Assembly: GCA_903847655.1 (NCBI GenBank)
Contig: CAINEG010000078.1
Coordinates: 1-10,151 of the forward strand
DNA length: 10,151 bases
Direction of reading: 5' to 3'
DNA from: an uncultured Bacteroidota bacterium
GTDB taxonomy: Bacteria; Bacteroidota; Bacteroidia; Chitinophagales; Chitinophagaceae
The position numbers were made by a program, and so were the translations under genes. Positions within the stretch are counted from its first letter, which is position 1. Each line of letters starts with the position of its first letter. Positions 7,919-10,151 of the stretch are shown piece after piece. The notes below the pieces were generated by a model. That model made no database searches. It had not been told where the DNA came from and worked only from the letters and a program-made list of their open reading frames with translations.

Positions 7919-8455
7919 TTATGCTTCTACTCCTTTTGCTTTCGCCAATGCACTGGCATTGGTTAAAGTATTGGGAATTAATAAATCGTTCTTATCGTAA
8001 ATGAATCCTTTGCGGGTATAATTAGCAGGCGCAAAAGTTTCGCTTAAATATATCGCATCCTTTGGACAGGCTTCTTCACACAATCCACAGAAAATACAGC
8101 GCAACATATTGATTTCATATTTTGCAGCATATTTTTCTTCTTTGTATAAATGCTCTTCTCCTTCTTGTCTCTCCGCTGCTTCCATGGTAATGGCTTCTGC
8201 AGGACAAGCCACTGCACATAAACCACAGGCAGTGCAATTTTCGCGACCTTCTTCATCTCTATTTAATACATGTAAGCCTCTAAAGACTGGGCCGAACTCC
8301 CTTTTTTGTTCTGGGTAACTTATCGTAGGCTGTTTTTTAAACATGTGACTAAAAGTAATGAACATCCCCTTGATAATATTAATCAAATACAAACGCTCCC
8401 AAAAAGTCATGGGACTGCGGTTTACTGCGATTGATTTATTGGTTAATGCTTGCAT
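7919..8455 (-). CDS. nuoI: NADH-quinone oxidoreductase subunit I (2x[4Fe-4S] ferredoxin-type)
   Basis: Peripheral-arm subunit carrying clusters N6a and N6b, which pass electrons towards the quinone via NuoB. It has 178 residues. Two ferredoxin motifs are complete: CTACGLCAVACP (Cys74, 77, 80, 84) and CIFCGLCEEACP (Cys120, 123, 126, 130), so both cubane clusters should assemble. The stretch after the second motif, KDAIYLSETF, matches the family. The N-terminal part (17-45, FWERLYLINIIKGMFITFSH) is an amphipathic region that docks on the membrane arm near NuoH. The ATG at 8455 adds 15 residues before a second in-frame ATG at 8410 (MTFWERLY), which could be the true start; neither has a clear Shine-Dalgarno. 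The acidic segment 93-108 between the two cluster motifs is soluble and lysine/glutamate-rich. It sits 23 bases after nuoH. Confidence 0.97.
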   Translation of the reverse strand: MQALTNKSIAVNRSPMTFWERLYLINIIKGMFITFSHMFKKQPTISYPEQKREFGPVFRGLHVLNRDEEGRENCTACGLCAVACPAEAITMEAAERQEGEEHLYKEEKYAAKYEINMLRCIFCGLCEEACPKDAIYLSETFAPANYTRKGFIYDKNDLLIPNTLTNASALAKAKGVEA

Positions 8456-8478
8456 CTTTTATTGGTACAATTTTATAA

Positions 8479-9522
8479 TTATAATTTAGATAAAATTAAA
8501 GCCCCCGTGAGCAACATATTGAATAAAGCTAGTGGAATCATTTTTTTCCAACCTAAGTTCATCAATTGATCATACCTGAATCTTGGAATGGTCCAACGAA
8601 TCCACATAAATAAAAATATAAACAAGACAATCTTGATCAGCAAAGTGCCCACGCCAATCATGGCTGCAATATTAGGCGCCACAGTATTTTCATCAAAGAA
8701 AGGCAAATCATAACCGCCAAAATACATCGAAGCCATAATGGCGCTACTCATAATCATGTTCACATATTCAGCAAATAAATAAAAACCTAATTTCATAGAA
8801 GAATACTCTTGGTGGTAACCAAAGTTTAATTCATTCTCTGCTTCTGGTAAATCAAAAGGGGTACGATTACATTCGGCCATCGCGCAAATAAAGAAAATTA
8901 AAAAACCCAAGGGTTGATAAACCACATTCCAATAATGGCCTGCCACTTGATCGGCCACAATGGTTTTTAAACTTAAAGTACCTGTAGTCATTAATAAAGC
9001 AATCAAGGCCAAACCCATCGCAATTTCATAACTAATGGCTTGTGATGCCGCTCTTAGCGCAGACATCAAAGAAAATTTATTGTTGGAAGCCCATCCTCCA
9101 ATCATAATGCCATAGACGCCCATACTCACAACAGCGAAAACGTATAAAATACCAATATTCACATCCGCCACTTGTAATTCAATGGTTCTGCCAAACAAAT
9201 GAAGCGCCGTGCCCCATGGTATCACCGCACAAGTCATCAAACTTGCAGTCATGGCCAAACCTGGACCCAATATAAACAACCATTTGCTTGATGCATTGGG
9301 AATAATTTCTTCTTTCATGATCAATTTCAAACCATCTGCCAGTGGTTGAAATAAACCAAATGGACCCACTCGATTGGGACCTGGACGGTCTTGCAAAATA
9401 GCGGCCACTTTCCTTTCTCCAAAAGTAGTGTACAAGGCAATACCCAAGCTTGCAAAAACAATGATGGCAATCACGATTAATTTTTCAATTACAAAAGCCC
9501 AATCAAATGCGAGTAGTGTCAT
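8479..9522 (-). CDS. nuoH: NADH-quinone oxidoreductase subunit H
   Basis: Membrane subunit (ND1 homologue) that forms most of the quinone entry channel and the link to the proton-pumping chain. It has 347 residues with about eight or nine membrane helices. Conserved blocks in order are GERKVAAILQDRPGPNRVGP (35-54) and LADGLKLIMKEEIIP (61-75). Next come SLMSALRAASQAISYEIAMG (151-170), AECNRTPFDLPEAENEL (216-232), EYSSMKLGFYLFAEYVNM (239-256) and RWTIPRFRYDQLM (309-321). The acidic cluster in EAENEL and the buried Glu166 in SYEIAMG belong to the quinone-coupled proton pathway. After EAENEL the loop reads NFGYHQEY, where many homologues have a version of VxGYHTEY; this is a mild local difference. 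The start lies 10 bases after the nuoG stop. Confidence 0.98.
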   Translation of the reverse strand: MTLLAFDWAFVIEKLIVIAIIVFASLGIALYTTFGERKVAAILQDRPGPNRVGPFGLFQPLADGLKLIMKEEIIPNASSKWLFILGPGLAMTASLMTCAVIPWGTALHLFGRTIELQVADVNIGILYVFAVVSMGVYGIMIGGWASNNKFSLMSALRAASQAISYEIAMGLALIALLMTTGTLSLKTIVADQVAGHYWNVVYQPLGFLIFFICAMAECNRTPFDLPEAENELNFGYHQEYSSMKLGFYLFAEYVNMIMSSAIMASMYFGGYDLPFFDENTVAPNIAAMIGVGTLLIKIVLFIFLFMWIRWTIPRFRYDQLMNLGWKKMIPLALFNMLLTGALILSKL

Positions 9523-9532
9523 ACTTTATTAA

Positions 9533-10151
9533 TTAGGCGTTATTAGGATTATTCTTAAAACTAGTTCCATGGGAAGGTCCTTCTATTTCACTCAAACGAA
9601 TAGAAGGTAAGTTTACTTCACTTTCATTATGAATATCCATCAATAAATGAGGAGCTCTGCCATCATTCACTGCTTTAAATGTTTCTGTTGGAATAGTGGT
9701 ACCAATATTTCCTGCATAATGACCTTGCGCAATTACAGAATGCCTGCTGATTTCACGTGGTCCTTCAATCACCCAATCATTGGCATGTTTTTTATCAAAA
9801 CGACAGGTATTACAAATCCAACCTGGTTTTCCTTCTGGTGTGTCTTCAATTTCTCCCCACTCGTCTTTGCGTGCAGTTACTCTAAATACTTCCTCTCCTC
9901 TATTCCATAAGGTTACACGACCAGAACAAGTTGGACAATCGCGGTGTGCATCCATGGGTTTTAAAAACCATACTCTATTTTTAAAACGGAATGTTTTATC
10001 GGTTAATGCACCCACTGGACATACATCAATTACATTGCCTATAAAATCATTGTCTAAACTCTTCTCAATATGGGTAGCAATTTCTGCATGGTCTCCTCGG
10101 TCTAAAATTCCATGCACTCTTTTATTGGTTAATTGGTCGGCGGTAAACACA
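9533..10151 (-). CDS. nuoG: NADH-quinone oxidoreductase subunit G, short form (partial, 5' end off window)
   Basis: Iron-sulfur subunit of the complex I peripheral arm; the last 205 codons are visible. The frame is open to the window edge, so the GTG at 10150 is an internal valine codon and not a start. VIDVCPVGALTDKTFRFKNR (40-59 of the visible part) is the family block holding the last cysteine of cluster N4 (Cys44). A further cysteine set follows: CPTC (72-75) and CNTC (113-116), separated by 37 residues, with GWICNTCRFDKKHANDW resembling the end of a molybdopterin-oxidoreductase Fe4S4 domain. The protein then stops about 90 residues later, 10 bases before nuoH, so the large molybdopterin-like C-terminal domain of E. 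coli NuoG (about 900 residues) is absent. From memory, short NuoGs of roughly 330 residues occur in other Bacteroidota, so this is likely a lineage form and not a broken gene. Confidence 0.9.
   Translation of the reverse strand, partial: VFTADQLTNKRVHGILDRGDHAEIATHIEKSLDNDFIGNVIDVCPVGALTDKTFRFKNRVWFLKPMDAHRDCPTCSGRVTLWNRGEEVFRVTARKDEWGEIEDTPEGKPGWICNTCRFDKKHANDWVIEGPREISRHSVIAQGHYAGNIGTTIPTETFKAVNDGRAPHLLMDIHNESEVNLPSIRLSEIEGPSHGTSFKNNPNNA

Noticed and set aside
8044..8256. A 70-codon minus-strand frame inside nuoI
   Set aside because: It is an out-of-frame reading of the cluster-binding region of nuoI. The nuoI frame has both intact CX2CX2CX3CP motifs.
1..10151. Mobile elements, CRISPR arrays, tRNA/rRNA genes or a defence island
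   Set aside because: No transposase, spaced direct repeats, tRNA-like cloverleaf or defence-protein motif was seen. Nearly all of the window is accounted for by housekeeping genes.

Overview
The window is about 38-40% GC by eye and every supported gene lies on the minus strand. Protein features point to Bacteroidota, most likely Chitinophagaceae or a close relative. These features are a short NuoG that ends without a molybdopterin-like domain, an ExbB-type protein with an extra N-terminal membrane segment as is common in this phylum, A-rich leaders without clear Shine-Dalgarno sequences, and a possible Bacteroidota-style -33/-7 promoter. The phylum is an inference from family resemblance; the family-level placement is weaker.

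Read in the direction of transcription (high to low coordinates), the window opens inside nuoG and runs through nuoH, nuoI, nuoJ, nuoK, nuoL, nuoM and nuoN (10151 to 2304). The spacers are only 4-23 bases and no promoter-like gap interrupts the series, so this is one operon. It encodes part of respiratory complex I: NuoG and NuoI carry iron-sulfur clusters in the peripheral arm, NuoH holds much of the quinone site, NuoJ and NuoK link the quinone site to the pumps, and NuoL, NuoM and NuoN are the three antiporter-like proton-pumping subunits. All the key charged membrane residues are present, so the membrane arm looks functional. The genes nuoA-F and the start of nuoG lie outside the window.

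After nuoN and a 78-base spacer comes a MacB/FtsX-type ABC transporter permease (2225 to 942) with no ATPase gene beside it. It may be read as the last gene of the nuo transcript.

The only long non-coding stretch is 585-941. It holds a possible 3'-end structure for the upstream operon, a perfect 13-bp inverted repeat, and a candidate promoter for the next gene. That gene, a MotA/TolQ/ExbB proton-channel protein, starts at 584 and runs off the left edge. It uses the proton gradient that complex I builds.

Overall this is a conserved housekeeping region. I saw no mobile elements, CRISPR arrays, RNA genes or defence systems. The points most worth a second look are the truncated NuoG with its unusual cysteine spacing, the orphan permease, and the palindrome that overlaps the candidate promoter.
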